The translations under genes and the position numbers were made by a program. The notes below the pieces were generated by a model. It was not told the origin of the DNA. It saw only the letters and a program-made list of their open reading frames with translations, and searched no databases. A stretch of 64,000 nucleotides of DNA, from contig NZ_FOLB01000002.1 in the NCBI RefSeq assembly GCF_900112345.1, positions 248,001 through 312,000 of the forward strand, read 5' to 3'. The stretch is from Nocardioides terrae. GTDB taxonomy: Bacteria; Actinomycetota; Actinomycetes; Propionibacteriales; Nocardioidaceae. Positions 1 through 8,455 of the stretch are shown here, one piece after another; the first letter of the stretch is position 1, and each line of letters begins with the position of its first letter.

Positions 1-646
1 CGAGGAAGGGAAGCATCATCCCGATCCGGTCCCAGCCGGCGCCGCCGACGCCACCGACCTGCCAGAAGCGGAACTGCGTCATCACGTCGAGGCGCGGCAG
101 CAGCACCGCGCTGACCAGCGAGGACGACGCGGCCGCCGTCGCAGCGCCCGCGAGCGCCAGCTTGAGGGGCGTCGCGCCGCCGCGGCCCATCGAGCCGACG
201 GCGTACACGAACACGGCGGTCGCGGCGGCGCCACCGATCGCCACCCAGACGTAGGAGGTGGGCGAGGCCAGCCCGAAGAAGGCGATGCCGGAGACGACGG
301 CGAGGGAGGCGCCGTTGGTGATCCCCAGGATCGCGGGGTCGGCGAGGGGGTTGCGCGTGACGCCCTGCATCACGGCGCCCGACAGTCCCAGCGCACCGCC
401 GACGAGAAGGGCGAGCACCGTGCGCGGGACCCGCTTGGCAACCGCTGCGGCCCCCAGCGTGGCGTCGTCGCCGGAGAGCCCGCGCACGACATCGTCCCAG
501 CCGACGACCGCGACGCCCACGGCGACCGATGCCAGCGCGGCGAGCGCCACCACGAGGAGCGCGAGCAGGAGCCAGGCGGAGCGGTACGCCGCCCGGTGCC
601 GTGTGGCGGCGGCAGCGGGCGGCGTACCGAGGACGGTGGCGCTCAC
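1..646 (-). CDS. FecCD-family siderophore-iron ABC transporter permease (partial)
   Basis: Inner-membrane permease of a siderophore-iron importer. The start is inside the window and the C-terminus runs off the left edge, leaving about 215 residues. After a GTG start comes one hydrophobic segment and then the FecCD signature around residues 75-105, including [18 protein letters not shown] and a following LGITNGAS. The GTG overlaps the TGA of the binding-protein gene (GTGA), so the two should be translationally coupled. With that lipoprotein it forms a FecB-FecCD pair; a second permease and an ATPase would be expected beyond the edge. Family membership is clear; the siderophore is unknown. Confidence 0.93.
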   Translation of the reverse strand, partial: MSATVLGTPPAAAATRHRAAYRSAWLLLALLVVALAALASVAVGVAVVGWDDVVRGLSGDDATLGAAAVAKRVPRTVLALLVGGALGLSGAVMQGVTRNPLADPAILGITNGASLAVVSGIAFFGLASPTSYVWVAIGGAAATAVFVYAVGSMGRGGATPLKLALAGAATAAASSSLVSAVLLPRLDVMTQFRFWQVGGVGGAGWDRIGMMLPFL

Positions 647-1677
647 GCCTCGTCGGCCGCCGCGGCGAGGACGTCGAAGTACTCGTCGATGCCCCAGCCG
701 ATCGAGAGCGGCGTCGGGTTCGCGGAGGCGGCGAGCGGCGTCGCGTCGGCGAGGACCGCGACGGCGCCCTTCCGGACGGCCGGGATCTTGCCGATCAGCG
801 GATCCTGCTGGAGCGCGGCGAGGGTCGACCCGTCGGTGTCGCCGTAGCCGACGAACACGTCGACGTCGTCGAACTTCGCGGCCTCCTCGGAGCTGACCGT
901 CTCGTAGAACGACTTCGAGGTGGCCGACGTCGTCCGCACGATCTCCGGCAGCGGCAGGCCGAGGTCGGCGAGGAACCCCGGCCGGGTGTCGTGGCTGGTG
1001 TAGAAGCCGACCTGGCTCATGTCGGTCGGGTCGACGTAGCTGAACAGGAACCTCTTGCCCGCGATCGACGGGTGCGCGTCGAGGGAGGCCTTGACCTTCG
1101 CGTCGAGGTCGTCGACCAGCTGGTCGCCCTCCGCCTCCAGCCCGAGCGCCTGGCTGTCGAGGCGGATCATGTCCTGCATCGAGGTCGCCCACGGCAGCCC
1201 GGGCTCGGCGACCACGGGAGCGATCTTCGAGAGCGTGTCGTACTCCTCCCGGGTCAGGCCGGAGTACGCCGCCAGGATGACGTCCGGCCGAGTGTCGGCC
1301 ACGGCCTCGAAGTCGATGCCGTCGGTCTCGTCGAAGAGGACCGGCGTCTTGGCGTCCAGCTCGCCGAGCCGGTCCTCGACCCAGGGCAGGACACCGTCGT
1401 TGTCGTCGTCGCCCCAGGTCGCCTTGCTCATGCCGACCGGCACGATGCCGAGCGCGAGCGGCACCTCGTGGTTGGCCCAGGCCACGGTGGCGACCCGCTC
1501 GGGCTTCTTCTCGATCACCGTCTCGCCGAACGCATGCTTGATCGTGACCGGGAAGGCGCCGTCGGTGGTGGCGGCGGCTGCCCGGGCATCTTCGGCCGGG
1601 GAGTCGGTGCCGCAACCGGCGAGCGTGAGGGCGGAGAGTGCGGCGGCGAGTGCGACGCGCAGGGAGGTCGGGGGCAC
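643..1677 (-). CDS. Iron-siderophore ABC transporter substrate-binding lipoprotein
   Basis: Extracellular lipid-anchored binding protein (344 aa) of the FecB/peripla_BP_2 type that hands ferric siderophore to the downstream permease. The N-terminus is a lipoprotein signal peptide with lipobox LTLAGC (Cys22). Family features follow: [21 protein letters not shown] near the start of the mature domain, then the two-lobe fold with a helical linker. The GTG start at 1677 has AGAGGG about 8 nt upstream. Two overlapping iron-box sequences lie 16-49 nt upstream, so repression by an IdeR/DmdR1-type regulator under iron-replete conditions is likely. The ligand cannot be read from the sequence. Confidence 0.93.
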   Translation of the reverse strand: MPPTSLRVALAAALSALTLAGCGTDSPAEDARAAAATTDGAFPVTIKHAFGETVIEKKPERVATVAWANHEVPLALGIVPVGMSKATWGDDDNDGVLPWVEDRLGELDAKTPVLFDETDGIDFEAVADTRPDVILAAYSGLTREEYDTLSKIAPVVAEPGLPWATSMQDMIRLDSQALGLEAEGDQLVDDLDAKVKASLDAHPSIAGKRFLFSYVDPTDMSQVGFYTSHDTRPGFLADLGLPLPEIVRTTSATSKSFYETVSSEEAAKFDDVDVFVGYGDTDGSTLAALQQDPLIGKIPAVRKGAVAVLADATPLAASANPTPLSIGWGIDEYFDVLAAAADEA

Positions 1678-1692
1678 GGTGACCCTCTCTAG

Positions 1693-1726
1693 TTAGGTGA
1701 GGCTTAGTTAGGTGACCCTAACCAGA
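1693..1726. promoter_or_regulatory. Two overlapping IdeR/DmdR1-type iron boxes
   Basis: TTAGGTGAGGCTTAGTTAG (1693-1711) matches the IdeR/DmdR consensus TTAGGTTAGSCTAACCTAA at 14 of 19 positions. TTAGGTGACCCTAACCAGA (1708-1726) matches at 15 of 19. They overlap by 4 bp and cover the region where the core promoter of the binding-protein gene must lie, which fits repression when iron is plentiful. Confidence 0.75.
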
Positions 1727-1780
1727 TTCTCAGCCGTCTCGCAAGGGCGGGGTGCCCAGGCGGCCCTCTCGCCGCGCGCG

Positions 1781-2650
1781 ATGTCGAGGAGGTGCAGACT
1801 GGGCTCCGTGCCGTGGCCGACCTGGGATGAAGCAGCCGCCGCGTGCCTCATCGCGCTGGTCCTCGCCCGCCTGACGATGGTCCTGCCGGCGGGCCGGCTG
1901 CGCGCGGCCGTCGCTCCGGCCCTCCGCGAGTTCTCGCTGGTGAGCGGGCTCTACACCCTCTGGCGGCTGGCCCGCCAGCTCCCGTTCACCCACGAGACCG
2001 GCGCGATCGATCGCGGCCGGGCGATCCACCGGCTCCAGCAGCACCTGCACCTGCCCAGCGAGATCGGCGTCCAGCACCTCGTCATCCACCACGGCTGGCT
2101 GGCCCGGCTCGTGAACGCCTACTACGCGACGGTGCACGTGCCGGCGCTGATCGTCTTCCTGGTCTGGTTGTGGGCGCGACACCGCGCCGCCTACCCGCAC
2201 TGGCGCAACGGCCTGGTCTACGTGACGCTCGGCTGCCTGGTCATCCGCTTCCTGCGCGTGGCGCCGCCCCGCTTCATCCCGGAGCTGGGGTTCGTCGACC
2301 TGTCCCGCAGCCTGGGGTTCGACGTGTACGGCGACCCGGGCACCGGCGTCAGCGACCAGTACGCCGCCATGCCCTCGATCCACGTGGCCTGGGCGGCCGT
2401 CGTCGCGCTCGGTGTCTTCTGCGTCGCACGCAGCCGGTGGCGATGGCTCGTGCTCCTGCACCTGCCCGCGACGGTGTTCGTGGTCGCGGCGACGGGCCAT
2501 CACTGGTGGCTCGACGGCATCGTCGCCCTGCTCCTGCTCGCGCTCGGCCTTTACGGCGACTCCCGCTGGCGCCGCGCCCGGGCCCGTACCGACGAACCGG
2601 CCCTCACGGCGGGAGCCCGCGGGTCGGAATCGGCGCCCGCCCCGCGCTAG
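1781..2650 (+). CDS. PAP2/AUR1-like integral membrane protein
   Basis: Polytopic membrane protein of about 289 aa with roughly six hydrophobic segments and PAP2-type phosphatase/phosphotransferase motifs. AAMPSIHVAW (about residue 195) stands for the PSGH motif and TGHHWWLDG (about 238) supplies the H-x3-D of the third motif. It resembles the PAP2_3 group that includes inositol-phosphoceramide-synthase-like enzymes, so a lipid phosphate or polar head group is the likely substrate; which one is unknown. The frame is open from 1712, but that start would sit inside the iron boxes. ATG 1781 or GTG 1808, the latter behind AGGAGGT, are better choices. It is convergent with dcd. Confidence 0.7.
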   Translation: MSRRCRLGSVPWPTWDEAAAACLIALVLARLTMVLPAGRLRAAVAPALREFSLVSGLYTLWRLARQLPFTHETGAIDRGRAIHRLQQHLHLPSEIGVQHLVIHHGWLARLVNAYYATVHVPALIVFLVWLWARHRAAYPHWRNGLVYVTLGCLVIRFLRVAPPRFIPELGFVDLSRSLGFDVYGDPGTGVSDQYAAMPSIHVAWAAVVALGVFCVARSRWRWLVLLHLPATVFVVAATGHHWWLDGIVALLLLALGLYGDSRWRRARARTDEPALTAGARGSESAPAPR

Positions 2651-2660
2651 CCCTCCGGGG

Positions 2661-3236
2661 TCAGATGGCGGTGCGGTGGAAGCTCTGGAAGCTGCGCGAC
2701 GGCGTCGGCCCGCGCTGGCCCTGGTACCGGCTGCCGTACTTCTCCGAGCCGTAGGGGTGGTCGCTGGCCGAGGTGAGCCGGAAGAAGCAGAACTGCCCGA
2801 TCTTCATGCCGGGGTAGAGCTTGATCGGCAGGGTCGCGACGTTGGCCAGCTCGAGCGTGACGTGGCCGGAGAAGCCGGGGTCGACGAACCCGGCGGTCGC
2901 GTGGGTCAGGAGGCCGAGTCGCCCGAGCGACGACTTGCCCTCGACGCGGGCGGCGACGTCCGCAGGGAGCGAGACCGCCTCGTAGGTGGACCCGAGCACG
3001 AACTCGCCGGGGTGCAGGATGAACGGCTCCTCGCCCTCGGTCTCCACCTGCCGGGTCAGCTCCGACTGGTCCACCGCCGGGTCGATGGTGGCGTACTTGT
3101 GGTTGTCGAAGACGCGGAAGAAGCGGTCCAGCCGCACGTCGATGCTCGACGGCTGGAGCATGCCCTCGTCCCACGGGTCCATGACGATCCGGCCGGCCTC
3201 GATCTCGGCGAGGATGTCCCTGTCGCTCAGCAGCAC
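2661..3236 (-). CDS. dcd: dCTP deaminase (bifunctional dCTP deaminase/dUTPase type)
   Basis: Cytosolic homotrimeric pyrimidine nucleotide enzyme of 191 aa, the normal family length. It deaminates dCTP; many actinobacterial members also hydrolyse dUTP and so yield dUMP directly. Diagnostic stretches are [17 protein letters not shown] near residue 27, [17 protein letters not shown] near 100, and [12 protein letters not shown], which carries the catalytic Glu. The C-terminal tail [14 protein letters not shown] is the nucleotide-capping segment. The GTG start at 3236 has a TAGGGT -10 hexamer 6 nt upstream, so the transcript is probably leaderless. Bifunctionality is inferred from the lineage, not shown. 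Confidence 0.96.
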   Translation of the reverse strand: MLLSDRDILAEIEAGRIVMDPWDEGMLQPSSIDVRLDRFFRVFDNHKYATIDPAVDQSELTRQVETEGEEPFILHPGEFVLGSTYEAVSLPADVAARVEGKSSLGRLGLLTHATAGFVDPGFSGHVTLELANVATLPIKLYPGMKIGQFCFFRLTSASDHPYGSEKYGSRYQGQRGPTPSRSFQSFHRTAI

Positions 3237-3242
3237 GGGGTC

Positions 3243-3248
3243 ACCCTA
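3243..3248 (-). promoter_or_regulatory. -10 hexamer of a leaderless dcd transcript
   Basis: On the minus strand the hexamer TAGGGT (TAnnnT class) ends 6 nt before the dcd GTG. That puts the transcription start at or next to the start codon. No Shine-Dalgarno sequence precedes the gene. Confidence 0.5.
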
Positions 3249-3286
3249 CCGACCGGACCGCCGGGGGCCGGGCGCAGAATGCTCGT

Positions 3287-4060
3287 GTGCGAGACAGCTT
3301 CAAGAGGTACGTCGCGATGGGGGACTCCTTCACGGAAGGCGTGGGCGACCCCGACCCGACCAGGCCCAACGGCCTGCGCGGCTGGGCGGACCGGGTCGCC
3401 GAGGTCCTCGCCGCCTCCGACCCGGACTTCGGCTACGCGAACCTCGCCATTCGGGGACGCAAGCTGGCCGCGATCCTCGACGAGCAGCTCGAGCCTGCGC
3501 TCGCCCTGCAGCCGGACCTGGTCACGATCTATGCAGGGGCGAACGACATGCTGCGGCCCTCCGCCGACGTCGACGGGCTGCTGGAGCGCTACGACGAGGC
3601 GATCGGCCGGCTCACCGGCACCGGTGCGACGGTGCTCGTCTGGACCGCGTTCGGGGCCCGCAAGAGCCGGTTCTACGCGATGCTGCGAGGCCGGTTCGCC
3701 TACTACAACGAGCTCGTCCGCGAGATCGCGGACCGGCACGGTGCGCAGATCGTCGACTACTGGCGGATGAGCGAGTACGACGACTGGGGGATGTGGGACG
3801 TCGACCGGCTGCACATGGCGACGCCCGGCCACGAGCTGATGGCGATCAAGGTCCTCGACCTGCTCGGCGTGCCGCACTCACTGTCGCAGCCCACGCCGAT
3901 CGTCCACCCCGTCCTCTCCTCGCGCGAGCAGCGCGCCGCCGACCTGCAGTGGACCCGCGAGCACCTCGGCCCCTGGGTCAAGCGTCGGGTCACCGGCCGA
4001 TCCTCGGGCGACGGCATCTCGGCGAAGTACCCCGTCCTCACGGCCGTCCGGCAGGGCTGA
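3287..4060 (+). CDS. SGNH/GDSL-type hydrolase, cytoplasmic
   Basis: Serine esterase/lipase-like enzyme of 257 aa. The SGNH blocks are visible: MGDSFTEG with nucleophile Ser14, the Gly/Asn blocks with GANDML around residue 85, and DRLHMATPGH around 174, which supplies Asp and His. There is no signal peptide, so an intracellular role is likely. GTG 3287 was chosen because the GDS block begins only 11 residues later, as is usual. Substrate unknown; acyl-ester or carbohydrate-ester hydrolysis is the family norm. It starts 50 nt from the divergent dcd. Confidence 0.85.
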   Translation: MRDSFKRYVAMGDSFTEGVGDPDPTRPNGLRGWADRVAEVLAASDPDFGYANLAIRGRKLAAILDEQLEPALALQPDLVTIYAGANDMLRPSADVDGLLERYDEAIGRLTGTGATVLVWTAFGARKSRFYAMLRGRFAYYNELVREIADRHGAQIVDYWRMSEYDDWGMWDVDRLHMATPGHELMAIKVLDLLGVPHSLSQPTPIVHPVLSSREQRAADLQWTREHLGPWVKRRVTGRSSGDGISAKYPVLTAVRQG

Positions 4061-4153
4061 GGCGGACACCCGGCGCGTCGCGCGAACCACGTTCCTTTCC
4101 CCTGATTGGGGTCTGGCGGCAACGCCGAGCCGGTGTGATGATCGCGAGATCGA

Positions 4154-4166
4154 CCGAACGGTTCGG
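4154..4166. promoter_or_regulatory. Small palindrome upstream of the secreted propeller gene
   Basis: CCGAACGGTTCGG is a perfect inverted repeat with 6-bp arms and a 1-bp centre, lying 142 nt before the start of the secreted Asp-box protein. It is the most regular structure in the 247-nt gap 4061-4307. It could be an operator; no regulator is adjacent. I see no gene in this gap. Confidence 0.3.
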
Positions 4167-4307
4167 CCGTGCCGAAACGGCTTTCATCATCGCGTTCATG
4201 CCTGGGGAACTCTCGGACAGCCATGGCAGCGCAGCTCCGGTTCGATGCCTCGTCGTGGCTCTCTCCCGGCGGCCCCCGTGCGTCTCGCCGATCGGGGATG
4301 GTCATCC

Positions 4308-6320
4308 ATGTGGAATCAACGTCGTGTCCTTGTTGCAGCGTTCTCGACGGGGGTGCTCGCGGTCGGTCTCGGACCGACGGTGACCCCGTCCCCCGCCGGG
4401 GCGGCGCCGTTCAACGTGAAGCATCTGAACAAGATCCAGAGCCGGCTGATCTCCGGTGAGCTCCTCGCCGAGCTGGGTGACGCGGGGGTCCGGGGCAACC
4501 TGGTCCCCGGCGGCGGGGACGAGGACCAGGACCACGGTGCCGACGGCGCGGCGAACACACCGCCCGACAGCATCGGGCCGACGGTCGGGCGGGGCGGCCT
4601 CCCGGACACCTATGCGCCGGCCGGTAGCGGCGCATGCAGCGAGCGGCTCGGCAGCAACGTCAAGGTCAACCAGAACTGCCTCAACGTCAGCGACCCGGAC
4701 CTGCAGGGCCGCGGCCAGGCCAACAACGAGAGCTTCATCTCCCAGGATCCGTTCAACCGCAACCACATCATCGCCTCCGACAACGACTACGTGCGCGGAG
4801 ACGGGACCTGCGGCGCGGCGTACTCCCTCGACCGCGGACGGACGTGGAACGACTCGACAGTCCCCAACAGCTTCACCCGCGGGCAGGGCGCCAACGCGCG
4901 CCAGTACTGGCAGGCGGGCGGCGACACGTCGGTCGCCTGGGACACCCGCGGCAACGCGTACCTGTCCTGCCAGCTGTTCAACCGTGGCACGGTCGCGTCC
5001 AGCGACCCGGACCAGTCCAGCTCGTTCGTCGTGTTCCGCTCGACGGGCAACAACGGCGCATCGTGGAACTTTCCGGGCCGCTACACGGCCGCCTCCTTCG
5101 ACCCGGCGGGCGCCGCAGGAGTCCTGGAGGACAAGGAGCTGATGACCGTCGACGCCTCGCTGTCCAGCCCGTTCCGCGACCGCGTCTACATCACGTGGAC
5201 CGAGTTCGCCGCCGACGGCACCGCCTACATCTACGAGACCCACTCCAGCGACTACGGCGAGACGTTCAGCCCACGCGTGCTGGTCAGCAGCGACAGCGCG
5301 ATGTGCCCCACGACGTTCGGCGTTCCGACCCCGCAGGGCAGGTGCAACGAGAACCAGTACTCCGACCCGTTCACCGGACCGGACGGTGCGCTGTACGTCG
5401 CCTGGTCGAACTTCAACAACGCGGTGACGGGCACCGACAACCGCAACCAGGTGCTCCTCGCGAAGTCGACCGACGGTGGCACCACGTTCAGCGCCCCGGT
5501 GAAGGTCAGCGACTACTACGACCTCCCCGACTGCGACACCTACCAGGGCGACGGTGCCGACCCGGGCCGCGCCTGCGTGCCGGAGAAGGGCACGTCCACC
5601 AAGTCGGTCTTCCGCGCGACGAACTACCCCTCGGGCGCGGTCAACCCGACGCGGCCGAACCAGGTCGTGGTCACCTTCGGGTCCTACATCAACCGGCACT
5701 CCAACGAGTCACGCGGGTGCACCCCGGCAGGATTCGCCGACTCCGGCCAGGACGCCTACACCGGCGTCAAGACCGGCGGTTGCAACAACGACATCCTGGC
5801 CAGCGTCTCCGACAACGGCGGCGCATCGTTCACGGGCACCACGACCGACCCACGGGCGCAGACCTCGGTGACCCAGGAGCGTCGCCAGGGGGACACCGAC
5901 CAGTTCTGGCAGTGGGTGGCCTTCAGCTCCAGCGGAACGCTGGCCGTCGACTACTACGACCGGCAGTACGGATCTGACGAGACGACCGGCTACTCGGACA
6001 TCAGCCTCTCCGGGAGCCGGGACCTGGCCCGGTTCGGCGCGGACCGCGTCACCACGAGCTCGATGCCGCCGCCGACGCAGTTCCCCGGCCCGAACGGCGG
6101 CCAGTTCTACGGCGACTACACCGGCCTCACCGTGACGAACGAAGAGGCACATCCGGTGTGGAGCGACACCCGCGCCGTGGACGTGTTCCTCTGTCCCGAC
6201 AGCGCGACGGGAGCAGGCGATCCGCCGAGGCTGTGCACGGCGACCGAGACGAACGGGCTGCACGCCAACGACCAGGAGATGTTCACCGACTCGGTGCGCA
6301 TCCCGAAAGCCCATCGCTGA
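4308..6320 (+). CDS. Secreted sialidase-fold protein with Asp-box repeats
   Basis: Exported protein of about 670 aa. ATG 4308 gives a clean signal peptide (MWNQRRVLVAAFSTGVLAVG..., cleavage after AGA near residue 33); upstream in-frame codons would bury it. The mature part has repeated Asp boxes (S-x-D-x-G-x-T-W/F): SLDRGRTW near residue 174, SSDYGETF near 313, STDGGTTF near 386 and SDNGGASF near 499. These mark a BNR/sialidase-type beta-propeller. Several paired Cys suggest disulfides outside the cell. The usual sialidase FRIP arginine motif was not obvious, and no sialic-acid genes are nearby, so sialidase activity is not claimed. An uncharacterised secreted glycosidase or binding protein is the safest reading. 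Confidence 0.75.
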   Translation: MWNQRRVLVAAFSTGVLAVGLGPTVTPSPAGAAPFNVKHLNKIQSRLISGELLAELGDAGVRGNLVPGGGDEDQDHGADGAANTPPDSIGPTVGRGGLPDTYAPAGSGACSERLGSNVKVNQNCLNVSDPDLQGRGQANNESFISQDPFNRNHIIASDNDYVRGDGTCGAAYSLDRGRTWNDSTVPNSFTRGQGANARQYWQAGGDTSVAWDTRGNAYLSCQLFNRGTVASSDPDQSSSFVVFRSTGNNGASWNFPGRYTAASFDPAGAAGVLEDKELMTVDASLSSPFRDRVYITWTEFAADGTAYIYETHSSDYGETFSPRVLVSSDSAMCPTTFGVPTPQGRCNENQYSDPFTGPDGALYVAWSNFNNAVTGTDNRNQVLLAKSTDGGTTFSAPVKVSDYYDLPDCDTYQGDGADPGRACVPEKGTSTKSVFRATNYPSGAVNPTRPNQVVVTFGSYINRHSNESRGCTPAGFADSGQDAYTGVKTGGCNNDILASVSDNGGASFTGTTTDPRAQTSVTQERRQGDTDQFWQWVAFSSSGTLAVDYYDRQYGSDETTGYSDISLSGSRDLARFGADRVTTSSMPPPTQFPGPNGGQFYGDYTGLTVTNEEAHPVWSDTRAVDVFLCPDSATGAGDPPRLCTATETNGLHANDQEMFTDSVRIPKAHR

Positions 6321-6337
6321 CGCAGTCCGCGTACGGG

Positions 6338-6360
6338 GCCCGGGCTCCACGAGTCCGGGC
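6338..6360 (+). terminator. Possible hairpin terminator after the secreted propeller gene
   Basis: GCCCGGGCTC and GAGTCCGGGC pair with one mismatch, 18 nt after the TGA at 6320 and before the tRNA-Gly gene. There is no U-tract, which is common in high-GC actinobacteria. Confidence 0.4.
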
Positions 6361-6426
6361 TCCGTTCCGCTGCGGCGGTCCCGGTTGGTCGACGGGCGTC
6401 GCTGACCTGTATGTTTTGCACATCCT

Positions 6427-6502
<76 letters not shown>

Positions 6503-6571
6503 GAAGCCCCCGCGGGCGCTGTAGACGTCCGCGTCCGAGCGTCGATCGAGACCGTTCGAGATTCGCCGAAT

Positions 6572-6587
6572 CGCTTGTCGACAAGCG
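6572..6587. promoter_or_regulatory. 16-bp perfect palindrome upstream of the membrane/stress operon
   Basis: CGCTTGTCGACAAGCG is fully self-complementary and is directly preceded by a smaller repeat, ATTCG-C-CGAAT (6561-6571). It lies 36 nt before the ATG at 6624, inside the expected promoter, so it may be an operator. GGGTTACC follows immediately and loosely recalls stress-sigma -10 elements. Confidence 0.4.
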
Positions 6588-6623
6588 GGTTACCGGGTGC
6601 CCCCATTCACGAGGGAGGCAACC

Positions 6624-7352
6624 ATGACCGACAGTCCCACCGCCAAGGAGCGGGCAGAGAACGCGGCCGGAACGGCGAGCGACGAGAGTCGACATCTCGC
6701 CGGTGTCGCCCAGAACGAGGCTGGCAAGGTCGCGTCGGAGGCCGCGAACCAGGCCCGACGGGTGCTCGACGACGCCATGACCCAGGCCGGCGAGCAGTCC
6801 AAGGAGCAGAAGGACCGCCTGGCCGGCACGCTGAGGTCCTTCGGCGACGACCTCGAGTCGATGACGTCGCAGGCGAGCCCCGGGCTGGCCGCCGACATGA
6901 CGCGCCAGGTGTCCGGCTACGCCCGGTCGATCAGCGACCACCTGCAGAACCGGGAGCCCGGCGAGCTGCTCGACGACGTACGGCAGTTCGCGCGTCGTCG
7001 GCCCGGTGTGTTCCTGCTCGGTGCCCTCGTCGCCGGGGTCGCCGTGGGCCGGATGGCTCGCGGCGCGGCCGACGGCATCGCCGGGGCGAAGTACGCCCAG
7101 GACAGGCAGCCCGTCGGCGGAGGCAGCGCAAGCACGACCGGCGCCGTCAGCGGAGCGTCCATGACCCCGCCGGTCACGCCCGCCACCACGTCGGAGCCCA
7201 CGTATCCGGGCGCACCGGCGGCGTCGCCGTACGTGCCGGACCCGCACCAGACGCCTGACACCCACGGGCACGAGACCGGCGCGAGCGCACCCTCCACGTC
7301 CGGCGGGCTCGGGACGCCCGACCCGCTCGGCGGGACCGAGGGCCTGCGATGA
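6624..7352 (+). CDS. Conserved membrane-associated helical protein, first gene of a three-gene operon
   Basis: Protein of 242 aa. The N-terminal ~110 residues are charged, Ala/Gln/Glu-rich and probably helical, with late-embryogenesis-abundant or apolipoprotein-like character. One transmembrane helix follows (GVFLLGALVAGVAVG, about 127-141). The C-terminal ~90 residues are Pro/Ser/Thr/Gly-rich and likely disordered. ATG 6624 has GAGGGAGG 6-7 nt upstream. It overlaps the next gene by 4 nt (ATGA). It is not assigned to a characterised family. The context (holin-fold protein and DUF3618) suggests envelope or membrane-stress work, which is inference. Confidence 0.75.
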   Translation: MTDSPTAKERAENAAGTASDESRHLAGVAQNEAGKVASEAANQARRVLDDAMTQAGEQSKEQKDRLAGTLRSFGDDLESMTSQASPGLAADMTRQVSGYARSISDHLQNREPGELLDDVRQFARRRPGVFLLGALVAGVAVGRMARGAADGIAGAKYAQDRQPVGGGSASTTGAVSGASMTPPVTPATTSEPTYPGAPAASPYVPDPHQTPDTHGHETGASAPSTSGGLGTPDPLGGTEGLR

Positions 7353-7789
7353 CGACACCCACACCCGACCCCATGGGCACGGGGGAACACCTGGCCGCGC
7401 CGCCCGTCGAGGACGAGCGGTCGCTCGGTGAGATCTTCAGCGACGTCGCGAACGACCTCTCGATGCTCATCAAGCAGGAGATGGAGCTCGCCAAGACCGA
7501 GATGAAGGCCGAGGCGAAGAAGGCAGGGAAGGGAGCAGGGCTGCTCGGCGGTGCCGGGCTGGCCGGCTACATGGTGCTGCTCTTCCTCTCGCTGACGGCC
7601 GTCTTCGCACTGGACGAGGGCATGCCGCTCTGGCTGGCAGCGCTCATCGTGACCGCCGTCTGGGCGGTCATCGCCGCCGTCCTGGCCGTCACCGGCCGGT
7701 CGGCGATCCGCCAGAGCAACCCGCAGCTGCCCAAGACGCAGCAGACACTCAAGGAGGACGCAGCATGGGCTCGAGCACAGAAGAACTGA
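7349..7789 (+). CDS. Phage-holin-superfamily (DUF1469/Phage_holin_3_6) membrane protein
   Basis: Small membrane protein of 146 aa. The motif ERSLGEIFSDVANDLSMLIKQE followed by MELAKTEMK is typical of the chromosomal DUF1469 group. Two transmembrane helices follow (about 70-92 and 96-118). Despite the family name, members in actinobacteria are usually chromosomal and not lytic; no prophage genes are present. It starts in the ATGA overlap with the upstream gene and overlaps the downstream DUF3618 gene by 25 nt, so the three are co-translated. Role unknown; envelope-associated by context. Confidence 0.85.
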   Translation: MTTPTPDPMGTGEHLAAPPVEDERSLGEIFSDVANDLSMLIKQEMELAKTEMKAEAKKAGKGAGLLGGAGLAGYMVLLFLSLTAVFALDEGMPLWLAALIVTAVWAVIAAVLAVTGRSAIRQSNPQLPKTQQTLKEDAAWARAQKN

Positions 7790-8379
7790 GCAGCGACATC
7801 GCCTCGACCCGCGGCCGGATGGCCTCGGACATCGACGCGCTGCAGGACAGGGTCAGCCCCAGTGCGATCGTGCAGCGTCGCAAGGACGCCGCACGGAGCC
7901 GGGTCCTCGGCATCCGCGACAAGATCATGGGCACCGCCCACGACGTCGGTTCCGGTGCGTCGTCGAAGACGTCGAGCGCGACCAGCGGCGTCTCCGACGC
8001 CGCCCACGGTGTCGCCGGCCGCGCCCAGGGTGCCGCCCAGGGTGCCGTCGGGACCGCGCAGGACCAGATCCAGGGCAGCCCCCTGGCCGCAGGCCTGGTC
8101 GCCTTCGGCGCCGGCGTCGTGATCGCCGGGCTGATCCCGGCCAGCCAGAAGGAGGCCCAGCTCGCCTCGACCGTCATGGAGACGGCCAAGGAGCAGGGCG
8201 CTCCCCTGCTGGAGGAGGCCAAGTCGGTCGGCCAGCAGATGGGCCAGGACCTGAAGGAGACCGCGACCGAGGCGGCCGGCCAGGTCAAGGAGACCGCCGC
8301 AGACTCGGCCAGCCACCTCAAGGACGAGGGCCGGTCCTCCGCGGAGAGCATCCGTTCCGAGGCGCAGCCGGACAGCTGA
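7765..8379 (+). CDS. DUF3618 domain-containing protein
   Basis: Protein of 204 aa. The N-terminal ~60 residues match DUF3618: an E-L-x-x-D-I-x-x-T-R-x-x-M pattern, then DIDALQDRVSPSAIVQRRKD. A middle Gly/Ala/Ser-rich part leads into one hydrophobic helix (LVAFGAGVVIAGLIPA, about 110-125). A long Ala/Glu/Lys/Gln coiled-coil-prone tail follows. The pattern of helical region plus single membrane span mirrors the first gene of this operon. No enzymatic motif is visible. A perfect 12-bp stem terminator follows the stop codon. Confidence 0.88.
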   Translation: MGSSTEELSSDIASTRGRMASDIDALQDRVSPSAIVQRRKDAARSRVLGIRDKIMGTAHDVGSGASSKTSSATSGVSDAAHGVAGRAQGAAQGAVGTAQDQIQGSPLAAGLVAFGAGVVIAGLIPASQKEAQLASTVMETAKEQGAPLLEEAKSVGQQMGQDLKETATEAAGQVKETAADSASHLKDEGRSSAESIRSEAQPDS

Positions 8380-8403
8380 CGCCGAGGCACGACGCCGATA
8401 CGG

Positions 8404-8431
8404 CGGCCGGGACCCACGCGGGTCCCGGCCG
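8404..8431 (+). terminator. Strong hairpin terminator of the DUF3618 operon
   Basis: CGGCCGGGACCC and GGGTCCCGGCCG form a perfect 12-bp stem around ACGC, starting 24 nt after the stop. Flanking TACG/CGTA could extend it. Confidence 0.8.
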
Positions 8432-8443
8432 TCGTACGTCTGG

Positions 8444-8449
8444 GACGAT
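8444..8449 (+). promoter_or_regulatory. Possible -10 hexamer of the DUF2461 gene
   Basis: GACGAT ends 6 nt before ATG 8456. It keeps the A at position 2 and T at position 6 of the TAnnnT class, and no ribosome-binding site is visible, so the gene may be leaderless. Confidence 0.35.
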
Positions 8450-8455
8450 GCCGTC

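Noticed and set aside
1712..1780. N-terminal extension of the PAP2-like protein to ATG 1712
   Set aside because: It would place coding sequence on top of the iron boxes, and the extra residues do not look like a signal or membrane segment. ATG 1781 or GTG 1808 is preferred.
4308..6320. Calling the secreted propeller a sialidase
   Set aside because: Asp boxes occur in many non-sialidase propellers, and the arginine motif and sialic-acid genes were not found.
7349..7789. Prophage remnant suggested by two holin-family proteins (7349-7789 and 43699-44094)
   Set aside because: Both belong to chromosomal families that carry the holin name only by fold; no lysin, integrase, capsid or att sites are visible.
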